From contig DFYU01000102.1 of assembly GCA_002383415.1 (NCBI GenBank), forward strand, positions 1 through 17,797: a DNA stretch of 17,797 bases, written 5' to 3'. Origin of the DNA: Geobacter sp. UBA4074 (GTDB taxonomy: Bacteria; Desulfobacterota; Desulfuromonadia; Geobacterales; Pseudopelobacteraceae). Within the stretch, counting starts at the first letter, position 1; every line of letters begins with the position of its first letter. Positions 6,497 through 14,040 of this stretch are shown piece after piece. Below the pieces are notes generated by a model. It made no database searches and was not told where the DNA came from. It saw nothing but the letters and a program-made list of their open reading frames with translations. The position numbers and the translations under genes were made by a program.

Positions 6497-6739
6497 TTAC
6501 TTGTGTCCGGCAGCGGTGGCGGTTTTGACCTCTTCCGATGGGCTGAACAGGGCCTTGATCATGGAGTAGAGCATTACCAGGGCCGGTACGGCCTGCACCA
6601 TCAGCACCAGTGCGCCGAAGCCGATAAAGAACCAGATCAGCGGGCCACCGCCGTCAGTGAGGGCACTGTCGGCAGCAAAGGCTGAGGTTGCGCTGCCGCC
6701 CAGTAAAGGGATCAAAAAATGTACGATTCTTGTTTTCAT
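6497..6739 (-). CDS. Small exported single-helix membrane protein, first gene of the sigma-54 operon
   Basis: This 80-residue protein has a signal peptide (about 1-22, ending AFA), a Gly-rich linker, one hydrophobic helix (about 33-57) carrying the core VQAVPALVMLYSMIK, and a short Glu/Lys tail. It is paralogous to the gene 45 bases downstream. GGGAGGA lies a few bases before the ATG. A sigma-54 promoter at 6793-6809 would begin the message about 43 bases upstream. The predicted topology (mature N-terminus outside, one helix, short cytoplasmic tail) suits a small regulatory or structural subunit of a membrane complex, but no function can be assigned. Being co-transcribed with tatA suggests a link to export or to the membrane redox complex. 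Confidence 0.75.
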   Translation of the reverse strand: MKTRIVHFLIPLLGGSATSAFAADSALTDGGGPLIWFFIGFGALVLMVQAVPALVMLYSMIKALFSPSEEVKTATAAGHK

Positions 6740-6792
6740 GGCATCCTCCCGTAGGAACTCCGTCTGAGTGTAGAAGCTTTGTGTAGGTACAT

Positions 6793-6809
6793 AGCATATG
6801 CAGTGCCAA
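6793..6809 (-). promoter_or_regulatory. Sigma-54 (RpoN) promoter for the small-protein/tatA operon
   Basis: On the - strand the sequence TTGGCACTGCATATGCT has a consensus -24 box (TTGGCAC), a near-consensus -12 box (ATGCT for TTGCT) and exactly ten bases between GG and GC. Transcription would begin near 6782, about 43 bases before the start at 6739. This is a sequence match only; no transcript data are available. Confidence 0.8.
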
Positions 6810-6840
6810 AAAGAAGATATGGTTAAAATAATGTATAACG

Positions 6841-6966
6841 TGCTGAAATAGCATGAATGTTTTGAGCTGGAATGAATTGCGGGAATCTGCTGGGAGCGGG
6901 CGGGCTGTATGTTTTTGCTATGCAGTAGCAGGTTGTCTGAACAATGCGTTTCTTTGTAACCTGCTA
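6841..6966. promoter_or_regulatory. Candidate enhancer region with TGCTA/TAGCA inverted repeats
   Basis: Several inverted repeats built on the half-site TGCTA/TAGCA lie 40-160 bases upstream of the sigma-54 promoter. They are TGCT-N5-AGCA at 6841-6853, TGCTA-N5-TAGCA at 6916-6930, and a 9-bp repeat TAGCAGGTT (6926-6934) / AACCTGCTA (6958-6966). The distance suits binding of a sigma-54 activator. The same half-sites form an inverted repeat upstream of the other sigma-54 promoter in the window. Confidence 0.5.
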
Positions 6967-7082
6967 AAATTATTGTGGTGATTCTGTTTGCTGGCAGGGT
7001 AGGGACTGTATGGAAACAGCATGCAGTAGCTAGGAGGGCAGGGCTGGTTGTGCGGGCCTCTGTTTAAGGATACGAAATGCGC

Positions 7083-7139
7083 GCCCACCGGTCCGGCATT
7101 GCCGGGAAAGGGGGTCCGGTGTCTGCCGGACCAGCGGGC
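7083..7139 (-). terminator. Nested GC-rich inverted repeat downstream of the octaheme cytochrome gene
   Basis: The outer arms GCCCACCGGTCCGGCA (7083-7098) and TGCCGGACCAGCGGGC (7124-7139) pair at 14 of 16 positions, and the other two can form G-U pairs in one strand's RNA. Competing inner stems exist: CCGGCA-T-TGCCGG near 7093-7105, and GGTCCGG with CCGGACC across about 7114-7132. It lies 28 bases beyond the cytochrome stop, so it is probably its terminator or a message-stabilising structure, although no strong T-run follows. A dispersed repeat element is an alternative. Confidence 0.55.
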
Positions 7140-7166
7140 GTGCAACTGTACTACAGTTTGCTGCGG

Positions 7167-8612
7167 CTACTTCTTACGAGCGCTGAACCGCCCGCCAGCG
7201 GACATGGGATCACCCTTGTAGCCCAAGGCCTTCCAGTCCATCCGTTTGCTGCCCATGTGGCAGTCGCCGCACTGGAGAGCATCTTCCTTGGGTGCCACCT
7301 GGTGCTGGGCCGAGATGTAGGAGACGGTTTTTACAAACTGATGCTTGCCGCTGTAGGGCAGACCCTCTTCCTGAGCGCCATCTTTCAGCGCCTTTTCCCA
7401 GTTGAAGTGTACCCACAACGACTGATACTGCTGGAAGGTGCTCAAGTACCGGTAGACGCTGTCCATCGGCTGGCTGCCCCGATGGGTCTTGTAGGGGTAG
7501 ATCTTGGCGGCCTTGTCCTTGATGCTGCCCACCGGCTTGGTCATGTTGACCACTTTTGTGGGGTCCTTGATCTTGTCACCCACCATGTAGCGTTCGATCT
7601 TGCCGTTATACCAGGCGTAGGTCGGCATAAAGTTCATGTCCCAGGTAAAGGAGCCTTTGCGATTCTGGAAGGTTTCCTGGTCGAACTGCTCTTCCACCGG
7701 CAGGTTTTTCCCCACATCGGACCAGTACCAGGAGGTCTTGGTGGCCTGGCCGCGGGCCAGCAGCGGGATGTGGCAGGTCTGGCAGGCTACCGAGGCGGCG
7801 TGGGCATCCAGGATAGCCTTGTTCTTGGAGTTTTTGTGGGGGGCCTTGGCGCCGCTGTGGCAATCTTCACAGCGTACCCGGGCCGCATAGTGGGCCATCT
7901 GGCTGGAGGCGCCTGATATCTTGTGTTCCGGTGCCTTATGGCAATCAACACAGAGCAGGCCGGCGCCGCCTTTGGTCTTTTTGGCCATATGCACGTCCAG
8001 CTTCCGGTCGGCGTATTCCATGGTAGAATCAAGCCCGGCATGCTTTACCCCGTCACCGCCGCCGCCGTAGAAGTGACAGTAGCCGCAGTTCTGCAGGGTC
8101 GGCTTCTGGCCCACACTTTTGGCGGCCTCCACCAGATCGACCTTGCCGCTGCCGATTCCCTTGCTATCGACATCACAGCCCACCGAGGCGCGGTCGTAGC
8201 TCTTGGTGGCGTGACAGATCAGGCAGTCGATGCGGGTCTTGTCGCTGTGGTCAAAGCTGTTGCGGTTCCAGCCGTAGCCGGCGTGACAGCGCAGGCAGGA
8301 TTCACGGGGCAGACCTTCCTTGGCCGCGAAGATGGTGGTGCAGTAGTTGTTGGTCATGTTGGTCTTGCCATACAGCTTGGTGCTCTTCTCCAGCCCCTTG
8401 ACATGGTTGGGTACCCCTTTGAGGTTCCAGTGCTGGGTTTTGATGAAGTCGCTGGCCTGCTTGTCATGACATTCGATACAGGCCTTGGTCACCTCCCGAC
8501 CATCCTTGAATGGTCCGGTGATGAAATCCTTGTGGTCGGTTGCAGCCAGACCACTTTGCGCCAGACAGGCTATCAGGCCGACCAGCATACACAACATCGG
8601 TTGCAGCTTCAT
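7167..8612 (-). CDS. Octaheme c-type cytochrome, tetrathionate reductase (OTR) family
   Basis: This 481-residue periplasmic protein has a signal peptide (about 1-24) and eight CXXCH motifs at residues 45, 106, 130, 176, 221, 248, 277 and 448. A region of about 165 residues without heme sites precedes the last one. The start (KDFITGPFKDGREVTKACIE) and the heme spacing fit the octaheme tetrathionate reductase family known from Shewanella. There, one active-site heme has a Lys ligand, and the enzyme reduces tetrathionate and, in vitro, nitrite and hydroxylamine. The substrate here is not known. The start at 8612 has AGAGGAGG at 8619-8626; the frame is open further upstream, but that would put the signal peptide inside the protein. 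It follows a heme-sensor kinase/regulator pair on the same strand, which may control it. Confidence 0.9.
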   Translation of the reverse strand: MKLQPMLCMLVGLIACLAQSGLAATDHKDFITGPFKDGREVTKACIECHDKQASDFIKTQHWNLKGVPNHVKGLEKSTKLYGKTNMTNNYCTTIFAAKEGLPRESCLRCHAGYGWNRNSFDHSDKTRIDCLICHATKSYDRASVGCDVDSKGIGSGKVDLVEAAKSVGQKPTLQNCGYCHFYGGGGDGVKHAGLDSTMEYADRKLDVHMAKKTKGGAGLLCVDCHKAPEHKISGASSQMAHYAARVRCEDCHSGAKAPHKNSKNKAILDAHAASVACQTCHIPLLARGQATKTSWYWSDVGKNLPVEEQFDQETFQNRKGSFTWDMNFMPTYAWYNGKIERYMVGDKIKDPTKVVNMTKPVGSIKDKAAKIYPYKTHRGSQPMDSVYRYLSTFQQYQSLWVHFNWEKALKDGAQEEGLPYSGKHQFVKTVSYISAQHQVAPKEDALQCGDCHMGSKRMDWKALGYKGDPMSAGGRFSARKK

Positions 8613-8703
8613 GGAGTACCTCCTCTGTGGGGGTGATATATGCGTAATACAGCGGTGCTCGCCAGCGCCTCGTTGTGAGGTGTGTCGGGCCTGCTCCTGC
8701 TGA

Positions 8704-10347
8704 TTACGCAAGCAGCTGTGATCCAGCATCTTTGCCTGCCAGCTCTGAACAGGCCGGCAGACTGATGGTAAAGGTGGTGCCGGTGCCCACGGTGCTTTCA
8801 ACGGTGATCGAGCCGCCGTGGGCCTGAATGATACCATAGGAAACGGACAGGCCCAGGCCGGTGCCACCGGCGCCCTTGGTGGTGAAAAACGGGTCGAACA
8901 ACTTGCCCAGTTGCTCTTCCGGTATGCCGTGGCCTGAATCCTTGATGGTCACCACCACCCCGTCTTGCGGTTGCCCGTTCGGCCGGGTATGTATCTGCAG
9001 TTCGCCCCGGCGCAGGTCCTGCATGGCCTGACCGGCATTGATGAATATGTTGATGAACACCTGCTTGAGCTGGTTCTGGTCGGCCATGATCAGCGGCAGA
9101 TCCGTGCCCAGCTGTCGCAGGATGACCACATTCTGAAACACCGACTGACACTCCACCAGGCGCAGTGAATCGATCAGGATCTGGTTGATGTCGCTGGTGG
9201 TCATCTTGGGCTGGTAATCGCGGGCAAACTCCAGCAGTCCCTTGACGATACCGGCGCAGCGTTTGGCCTCGCTGCTGATGGTTTCCATATCCTTGTGCAG
9301 CGACGGGTCAAGCCGTTTGTCCTTGGCCACCAGCGAGCTGAAGATCAGGATGCCCGAAAGCGGGTTGTTGATTTCGTGGGCGATGCCGGCCACCAACTCG
9401 CCAAGGGATGCCAGCTTTTCGGTATGCACCAGCTGCATCTGCATCCGTTGCAGTTCTTCGCTGCGATCCTTGACCTTTTCCTCAAGGGTGCGGCCCCATT
9501 CCTCCAGCTCGTCGCGGGCCTGGCGCAGGTTGTTGGTCATCAGCTGGAAGGCGCGCATCAGTTCGCCCAACTCGTCGTTTGAGGTGGGGGTCATCTCGCA
9601 GTCGAGCTGCCCCTGGGCCAGCCGGGCGGTGTGGCGCAACAGCTCATTGACCGGCCGGTTGACCAGATGCAGCGTAAAAAAGGTCAACGAGGCCCCCAGC
9701 AGGATGATCAGCAGTACCGTCAGCAGGATGATCCGGTTGCGGTAGCCCGAAAGATCTGCCTTGAGCAGGTCCAGCGATACGATGATATCCACCACCCCCA
9801 ATACACTGTGCGATGGCAGGTGGGCATGGCAGGCGGCGCTGCTGCAGCCGCTTTCATTACGGATCGCCTTGGCCAGCCCCAATACCTGCGTACCGTCGGG
9901 CAACGTAAAAAAACGGCTGCGCTCCTCCAGCGGGGGGCGGACCAAGGTCTTGCCGGCCTGGTGGCACAGGTCACAACGGACTGCCTTCTGGTCGAGGCGT
10001 GTACCGATCTCTGCAGCAACGGTGGAGTGGACGATGATCCGGTCGCGATTGATCATCCTGATCCGCTCAATACCGGGACGCTTGGCCACCTCGTTGATCA
10101 TCTGATAGACAAGGGGCCGGTTGTCCAGCAGCATCTGGTGTCTGGTCATCCGGATGACGGAAGCCGCCAGATTGTCAAGATCACGCACGGTGCTATTTAC
10201 CAGCAGTTTTTGCAGGTTGTTGATATTGATCCAGGCAAACAGCGTCATGAACAGCACCACCACGGTGCCGGTCAGGATGGTCAGTTTCTGGATCAGCGAG
10301 AAACGGCGCGGTAGCAGCCGCAGCAGGATTTTTTTAATGCTCAGCAT
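8704..10347 (-). CDS. Sensor histidine kinase with periplasmic heme c-type domain
   Basis: This is a 547-residue membrane kinase. Helix one (about 22-43) and helix two (about 205-228) enclose a periplasmic sensor with CDLCH at 125-129 and a widened CSSAACH (CX4CH) at 168-174. A HAMP region (about 229-280) and a coiled linker lead to the kinase core. The core shows the H-box GIAHEINNPL (His324), an N-box around FINIFINAGQAM, IKDSGHGI, FDPFFTTK and GGTGLGLS, so it looks catalytically complete. Its start overlaps the end of the NtrC-type regulator gene by 14 bases, so the pair is translationally coupled. The sensor resembles that of the orphan protein encoded at 4182-5027. It probably senses redox state or a small ligand through periplasmic heme and phosphorylates the adjacent regulator. 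The octaheme cytochrome gene lies 91 bases downstream. Confidence 0.92.
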   Translation of the reverse strand: MLSIKKILLRLLPRRFSLIQKLTILTGTVVVLFMTLFAWININNLQKLLVNSTVRDLDNLAASVIRMTRHQMLLDNRPLVYQMINEVAKRPGIERIRMINRDRIIVHSTVAAEIGTRLDQKAVRCDLCHQAGKTLVRPPLEERSRFFTLPDGTQVLGLAKAIRNESGCSSAACHAHLPSHSVLGVVDIIVSLDLLKADLSGYRNRIILLTVLLIILLGASLTFFTLHLVNRPVNELLRHTARLAQGQLDCEMTPTSNDELGELMRAFQLMTNNLRQARDELEEWGRTLEEKVKDRSEELQRMQMQLVHTEKLASLGELVAGIAHEINNPLSGILIFSSLVAKDKRLDPSLHKDMETISSEAKRCAGIVKGLLEFARDYQPKMTTSDINQILIDSLRLVECQSVFQNVVILRQLGTDLPLIMADQNQLKQVFINIFINAGQAMQDLRRGELQIHTRPNGQPQDGVVVTIKDSGHGIPEEQLGKLFDPFFTTKGAGGTGLGLSVSYGIIQAHGGSITVESTVGTGTTFTISLPACSELAGKDAGSQLLA

Positions 10348-11752
10348 AATCCCGGGCCGAGACGCCGAGTTTCTTCATCATACTTTGAAAATTGGGGCGC
10401 AGCATGCCGGTCTCTTCCGCAGCCCGGGTGATGTTACCCCGGTTGCGTTGCAGGGCATTGATCACAAAGGCCCGCTCCACATCTTCCACCGCCTGTTCGC
10501 GCAGCTGGCGTTTGGTCTCTTTCAGCTCCTCCACACTGAGTGGTATGGCGGTAAAGTCAAGTGACAGTGGTTCGGCTGCCGAACCGCCCAGCTCCAGGTC
10601 ATCGGGGGTGATCAGGCTGTCTTCGGCCAGCACCACGGCCCGCTCGATCACATTCTCCAGTTCGCGCACGTTGCCGGGAAACGCGTAGCTCTGCAGCAAC
10701 TGCATGGCCCCGGCAGTGACCCCTTTGATATCCTTGCCCAGCTCTTCGGCGCAACGTCTGACCGCATTGCCCACCAAAAGCGGCACATCACCGGCCCGTT
10801 CACGCAGTGGCGGCAGATCGACCGGTATGATGTTAAGTCGGAAGAAGAGGTCTTCGCGGAAGCTGCCTTCGGCCACCATGTCGCGCAGGTTGCGGTTGGT
10901 GGCCGCCACCAGGCGGATGTTAATCGGGGTGGGCTGGGTGCCACCGATCGGCGTAACCTGCCGTTCCTGCAGCACCCGTAGCAGCTTGGCCTGGGTGGTC
11001 AGACTCAGGTTCGAGACCTCGTCAAGAAACAGGGTGCCGCCTTCGGCCACCTTGAACAGACCGGTCTTGGTGTGGATGGCGCCGGTGAAAGAGCCTTTGA
11101 CATGGCCGAACAGCTCGGATTCCAGCAGGTTTTCAACCAATGAGGTGCAATCCACCGCCACAAAGGGGTTATCCCTGCGGGCGCTGTGTTTGTGGATCGC
11201 CCGGGCCACCAGCTCTTTGCCGGTGCCGCTTTCGCCGGTGATCAGCACGGTGCTGTCGGTAGGCGCCACCTGCATGATCCGGCGGTAGACCTTGACCATC
11301 TCGTGACTTTTGCCGACAAAACTGTCGAAGCCCTCGGTATCACGCAGCTCTTTGCACAGGTAGAGATCCTCAAGGGCCACCACCCGTTGCTCCAGGGCCA
11401 ATCGAATGGTGTTGAGCATCTCTTCGGGGGTGAATGGCTTGGCGATGTAATCCACGGCCCCCAGTTTCATCACCTCCACAGCACTGTCCACCGATGAGTA
11501 ACCGGTGATGAAGATCACCGGCAGATCCGGTTGGACCTCCTTGATGGCCCGCAGCACATCGACGCCGCCGATGCCCGGCATCTTGAGGTCGGTAATCACC
11601 AGGTCAAAGGCTTCCTGCTTTAGTCGTTCAATGGCAGCCTGACCACTGCCGAAGGTCTCAACCTTGAACGACTCGGATTCGAGGATCCTGCGAACCCCCT
11701 CCCGGATGGCAGGCTCATCGTCAATCACCAGCAGTTTTTTTTCAGCATCCAT
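10334..11752 (-). CDS. NtrC-family sigma-54-dependent response regulator
   Basis: This 472-residue regulator has an N-terminal receiver domain (phospho-Asp55 in ITDLKMPG, with Thr83 and Lys105). An AAA+ domain follows, with Walker A GESGTGKE (173-180), Walker B around GTLFLDEV (239-246) and the sigma-54 contact loop. A Fis-type helix-turn-helix occupies the last 45 residues (RNRGNITRAAEETG). The contact loop reads GSFTGA (220-225) in place of the usual GAFTGA. It is the cognate partner of the overlapping heme-sensor kinase gene. Candidate targets are the two sigma-54 promoters in this window. None was found directly upstream of the octaheme cytochrome gene. Confidence 0.93.
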   Translation of the reverse strand: MDAEKKLLVIDDEPAIREGVRRILESESFKVETFGSGQAAIERLKQEAFDLVITDLKMPGIGGVDVLRAIKEVQPDLPVIFITGYSSVDSAVEVMKLGAVDYIAKPFTPEEMLNTIRLALEQRVVALEDLYLCKELRDTEGFDSFVGKSHEMVKVYRRIMQVAPTDSTVLITGESGTGKELVARAIHKHSARRDNPFVAVDCTSLVENLLESELFGHVKGSFTGAIHTKTGLFKVAEGGTLFLDEVSNLSLTTQAKLLRVLQERQVTPIGGTQPTPINIRLVAATNRNLRDMVAEGSFREDLFFRLNIIPVDLPPLRERAGDVPLLVGNAVRRCAEELGKDIKGVTAGAMQLLQSYAFPGNVRELENVIERAVVLAEDSLITPDDLELGGSAAEPLSLDFTAIPLSVEELKETKRQLREQAVEDVERAFVINALQRNRGNITRAAEETGMLRPNFQSMMKKLGVSARDYAEH

Positions 11753-11773
11753 GGCAAGCCCCTGTAATGGTGA

Positions 11774-11980
11774 TCACTGCTGCCGCAGCTCGGTATCGAA
11801 ATCCTCGAGCGCAATCCTGTAGTCGTCGAGCATTCTTTGTCGTTCGACGGTGCTGTCTGCACGTTCTGCAGGCAAAACACCCCGGAAAGGGTAGCAACGT
11901 TCCTGCCAGCAGCCACCGCTGAGCGTACGCGTCTTGTCCGGCAGACAAACCCAGGCAACGGTGTGTGCAGCAGCTTCCAT
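11774..11980 (-). CDS. Small hypothetical protein
   Basis: This 68-residue soluble protein begins MEAAAHTVAWVCLPDKTRTL, contains three cysteines in its first half and ends in an acidic, helical stretch (MLDDYRIALEDFDTELRQQ). GGGAGGG lies at the right distance from ATG 11980; a second in-frame ATG at 11986 is too close to it. It sits 21 bases before the regulator gene and 32 bases after the DUF1858-like gene, on the same strand, with no terminator visible on either side. I do not recognise it. Two overlapping frames of similar length here lack such a ribosome site and look like shadows. Confidence 0.55.
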   Translation of the reverse strand: MEAAAHTVAWVCLPDKTRTLSGGCWQERCYPFRGVLPAERADSTVERQRMLDDYRIALEDFDTELRQQ

Positions 11981-12012
11981 CAGCATCCCTCCCGAGGTGT
12001 GAACAACCAGTG

Positions 12013-12219
12013 TTATTCTATTGCGCTGTTCAGTCGAGCGAGCAATTCATCGAGATTCAGCTCATAACGGCTGGCTACTTCAGCCAGTGTCGCAAACAAC
12101 GCTGCACAGCATAGACAGATGCCGAGCCGTTTGCTGTAGCGGTTGAACACCGGCTCGGTCTCCGGATGGTGTTCTACCAATTCCAGCACGGTGGTATCCG
12201 GCTGCAGCTGTATGATCAT
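12013..12219 (-). CDS. DUF1858-like small protein of the ORP-type operon
   Basis: This 68-residue protein has the pattern of DUF1858 / ScdA N-terminal-like domains: a start of the type DTTVLELVEHHPETEPVF, a central Cys pair (GICLCCAALFATLAEVA) and an end like YELNLDELLARLN. Such domains often accompany Fe-S or hybrid-cluster proteins and may bind a metal or donate a thiol. The ATG at 12219 overlaps the stop of the Mrp gene (ATGA), so I prefer it to a longer reading that would run back through the Mrp gene. It is the last clearly coupled gene of the ORP-like operon. Confidence 0.75.
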   Translation of the reverse strand: MIIQLQPDTTVLELVEHHPETEPVFNRYSKRLGICLCCAALFATLAEVASRYELNLDELLARLNSAIE

Positions 12220-13130
12220 GTCGCCGCTTGCTCCTGCTGCATGATCGGTGTGAGCAGTTCTGTAAACAGGTGTGCCGTCGCCGAGGATGCATAACGTTGC
12301 AAAAATGCTACCCCACTGTCGCCAGCCTCGGCGATCTGTGGATCGATCGGCACCGAGCCCAGAAATGGCACCCCCATATCGTCGGCCATCAGTCTGCCGC
12401 CGCCGGATTGGAAGACTGCGGTGGTCACCCCGCAACGGGGACAGACGAAACCGCTCATGTTCTCGATCACGCCCAGGATCGGCAGATTGATCTGGCGGCA
12501 GAACGAGATCGACTTGCGGACATCAACGGCCGCAACCTTCTGTGGTGTGGTAACGATGATGGCGCCGTCGGCACCTTCCAGGGTCTGGCAGACCGACAGC
12601 GGTTCGTCGCCGGTGCCGGGCGGCGAGTCAACGATCAGGTAATCCAGGTCACCCCAGGCTACGTCACGGATAAACTGGGTGATCACGCCGGTTTTCATCG
12701 GTCCGCGCCAGATTACCGCCTCATCTTGCTCTTTAAGAAAAAAGCCCAGTGAGATGACCTTCAGGCCGTTAAGATCCGCCGGTACCAGTTCGCCATCGGC
12801 CTCCATTACCTTGCTGGTTTCCATGCCCAGCATGGTGGGGATGCTGGGGCCGTGAATATCGACATCCAGCAGGCCAACCTTGTTGCCTGCCAGATGCAGC
12901 GCCATGGCAAGATTGACGGCCACGGTGCTCTTGCCCACGCCGCCCTTGCCGGAAAGCACGACAATCTTGTGTTTGATACGGCAGAGTCGTGAGGCCAGTC
13001 GCCGGCGTTCTTCAAATTCTTGCTGGGTCTCTGTAGCTGTTTTGCTGCTGGCGGAACAGCTACTGGACGAGCAGCTCTCGCAGGCTGAGGGTGAACACGA
13101 TTCCTGCGTCGGTTGTTGCGTTGCTTGCAT
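12216..13130 (-). CDS. Mrp/NBP35-family P-loop ATPase (Fe-S or metal-cluster carrier)
   Basis: This 304-residue ATPase has a deviant Walker A motif, SGKGGVGKS (about 60-68), a central VDSPPGTGD segment (168-175) and the CPRC pair (230-233) that binds a bridging [4Fe-4S] cluster in Mrp/ApbC/NBP35 proteins. The N-terminus carries a second Cys-rich cluster (C12, C17, C20, C25), as in NBP35-like members. I start at 13130, where AGGAGG lies nine bases upstream; longer readings have no better signal. Mrp proteins bind and transfer Fe-S clusters. In the Desulfovibrio ORP system, Mrp-type ATPases are partners of the NifX-like ORP and help form or insert its Mo-Cu cluster. The same role is inferred here. 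Confidence 0.9.
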   Translation of the reverse strand: MQATQQPTQESCSPSACESCSSSSCSASSKTATETQQEFEERRRLASRLCRIKHKIVVLSGKGGVGKSTVAVNLAMALHLAGNKVGLLDVDIHGPSIPTMLGMETSKVMEADGELVPADLNGLKVISLGFFLKEQDEAVIWRGPMKTGVITQFIRDVAWGDLDYLIVDSPPGTGDEPLSVCQTLEGADGAIIVTTPQKVAAVDVRKSISFCRQINLPILGVIENMSGFVCPRCGVTTAVFQSGGGRLMADDMGVPFLGSVPIDPQIAEAGDSGVAFLQRYASSATAHLFTELLTPIMQQEQAAT

Positions 13131-13158
13131 CGATGGTGCCTCCTGGAGTTTCTTCTGA

Positions 13159-14040
13159 TTAGAGCAGGCGTTTTGTCTGCTGCCATACCTTGCGGATATC
13201 ATCGGCAGCGGCACAGCCGAGTTCTATGGCGGTTATCTGCTGCAGTTGTGCCTGGGTAATGCCACGGTCATACCGGATGCGACCGGCAACCTGTGCGCCG
13301 GCTGCACGTGCCGCAGCTTCAATCCGTTCCGTCTGCTGCGGGTTGATATCCCACTTGTTGACACAGACGATGGTGGGTACCGAAAAATGGCGGGTCAAGG
13401 CCAGCACCCGTTGCAGGTCATGCAGACCCGACACGGTGGGTTCGGTGACGAGCAAGGCCAGCGAAACCCCGCTCAGCGAAGCGATGACCGGGCAGCCGAT
13501 GCCGGGGGGGCCATCGGAGATAATCAGTGGAATCCGTTTGTCAACTGCCAGTTCCCACGAGCGTTCCCTGACGGTGGTCACCAGCTTGCCGGAGTTTTCT
13601 GCTGCAGGCTCCAGCTGGGCATGCACCATCGGCCCGCTGCGGGCCTGCGATATCATCCAGTGGCCGCTGTGGCGCTCGGGAAAGTCGATCGCCTTGGCCG
13701 GACAGAACTGGACGCAGACGCCACAGCCTTCACAGGCTACCGGGTCAACCTGATAGCGGTTGTTTTCCGTGCGGTAGATGGCATCGAAACGGCACAAGGT
13801 ATGGCATTTGCCACATCCGGTACAGTCATTGAAGCGGATTTCAGCCTCGTTGCCGCTGAAGAAACAGCGCCGCTCTTGAACCTCAGGGTTGAGTACCAGA
13901 TGCAGATCGGCGGCATCCACATCGCAATCGGCCACCACCGCCTTTTTGGCCAGCATGGCAAATGAAGCGGTCACGCTGGTCTTGCCGGTGCCTCCTTTGC
14001 CGGACAGCACCACCAGTTCCTTGATCTGTGCATGTCTCAT
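13159..14040 (-). CDS. MinD-superfamily ATPase with inserted 2[4Fe-4S] ferredoxin domain (second copy)
   Basis: This 293-residue protein has the deviant Walker A SGKGGTGKT (about 13-21), an inserted two-cluster ferredoxin (C73/76/79/83 and C103/106/109/113) and a later SDGPPGIGCPV segment. The fold type is MinD/NifH-like, with the ferredoxin placed between P-loop and switch regions. Its ATG overlaps the stop of the other MinD-like gene (ATGA), and the two are diverged paralogues. In Desulfovibrio such a pair belongs to the ORP gene cluster. It may couple ATP hydrolysis to electron or cluster transfer during cofactor assembly. Exact partners cannot be read from the sequence. Confidence 0.9.
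   Translation of the reverse strand: MRHAQIKELVVLSGKGGTGKTSVTASFAMLAKKAVVADCDVDAADLHLVLNPEVQERRCFFSGNEAEIRFNDCTGCGKCHTLCRFDAIYRTENNRYQVDPVACEGCGVCVQFCPAKAIDFPERHSGHWMISQARSGPMVHAQLEPAAENSGKLVTTVRERSWELAVDKRIPLIISDGPPGIGCPVIASLSGVSLALLVTEPTVSGLHDLQRVLALTRHFSVPTIVCVNKWDINPQQTERIEAAARAAGAQVAGRIRYDRGITQAQLQQITAIELGCAAADDIRKVWQQTKRLL

Larger units (their letters stand above)
6740..7166. other. Intergenic region between the sigma-54 operon and the octaheme cytochrome gene
   Basis: This 427-base stretch holds no convincing gene and is locally AT-rich compared with its surroundings. It contains the sigma-54 promoter, the enhancer-like repeats and, at its right end, a GC-rich nested inverted repeat beyond the cytochrome stop. 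It also has a 10-base direct repeat, ATGCAGTAGC, at 6920-6929 and 7021-7030. The bases between about 6970 and 7080 show nothing else that I recognise. Confidence 0.7.

Noticed and set aside
7077..8636. Two long + strand open frames opposite the octaheme cytochrome gene
   Set aside because: They are antisense shadows. The - strand has eight CXXCH motifs, a signal peptide and a good ribosome site, whereas the + frames show no family signature.
8613..8867. Upstream extension of the octaheme cytochrome gene into the kinase gene
   Set aside because: The signal peptide begins at 8612 with AGAGGAGG before it; the extension reads through the kinase gene in another frame.
9631..10314. + strand open frame of about 227 codons opposite the histidine kinase
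   Set aside because: It is Gln-rich and featureless, antisense to an intact kinase, and has no ribosome site of note.
12220..12435. Longer N-terminus for the DUF1858-like protein
   Set aside because: It would read through the Mrp coding region in another frame; the domain begins at ATG 12219, which overlaps the Mrp stop as ATGA.
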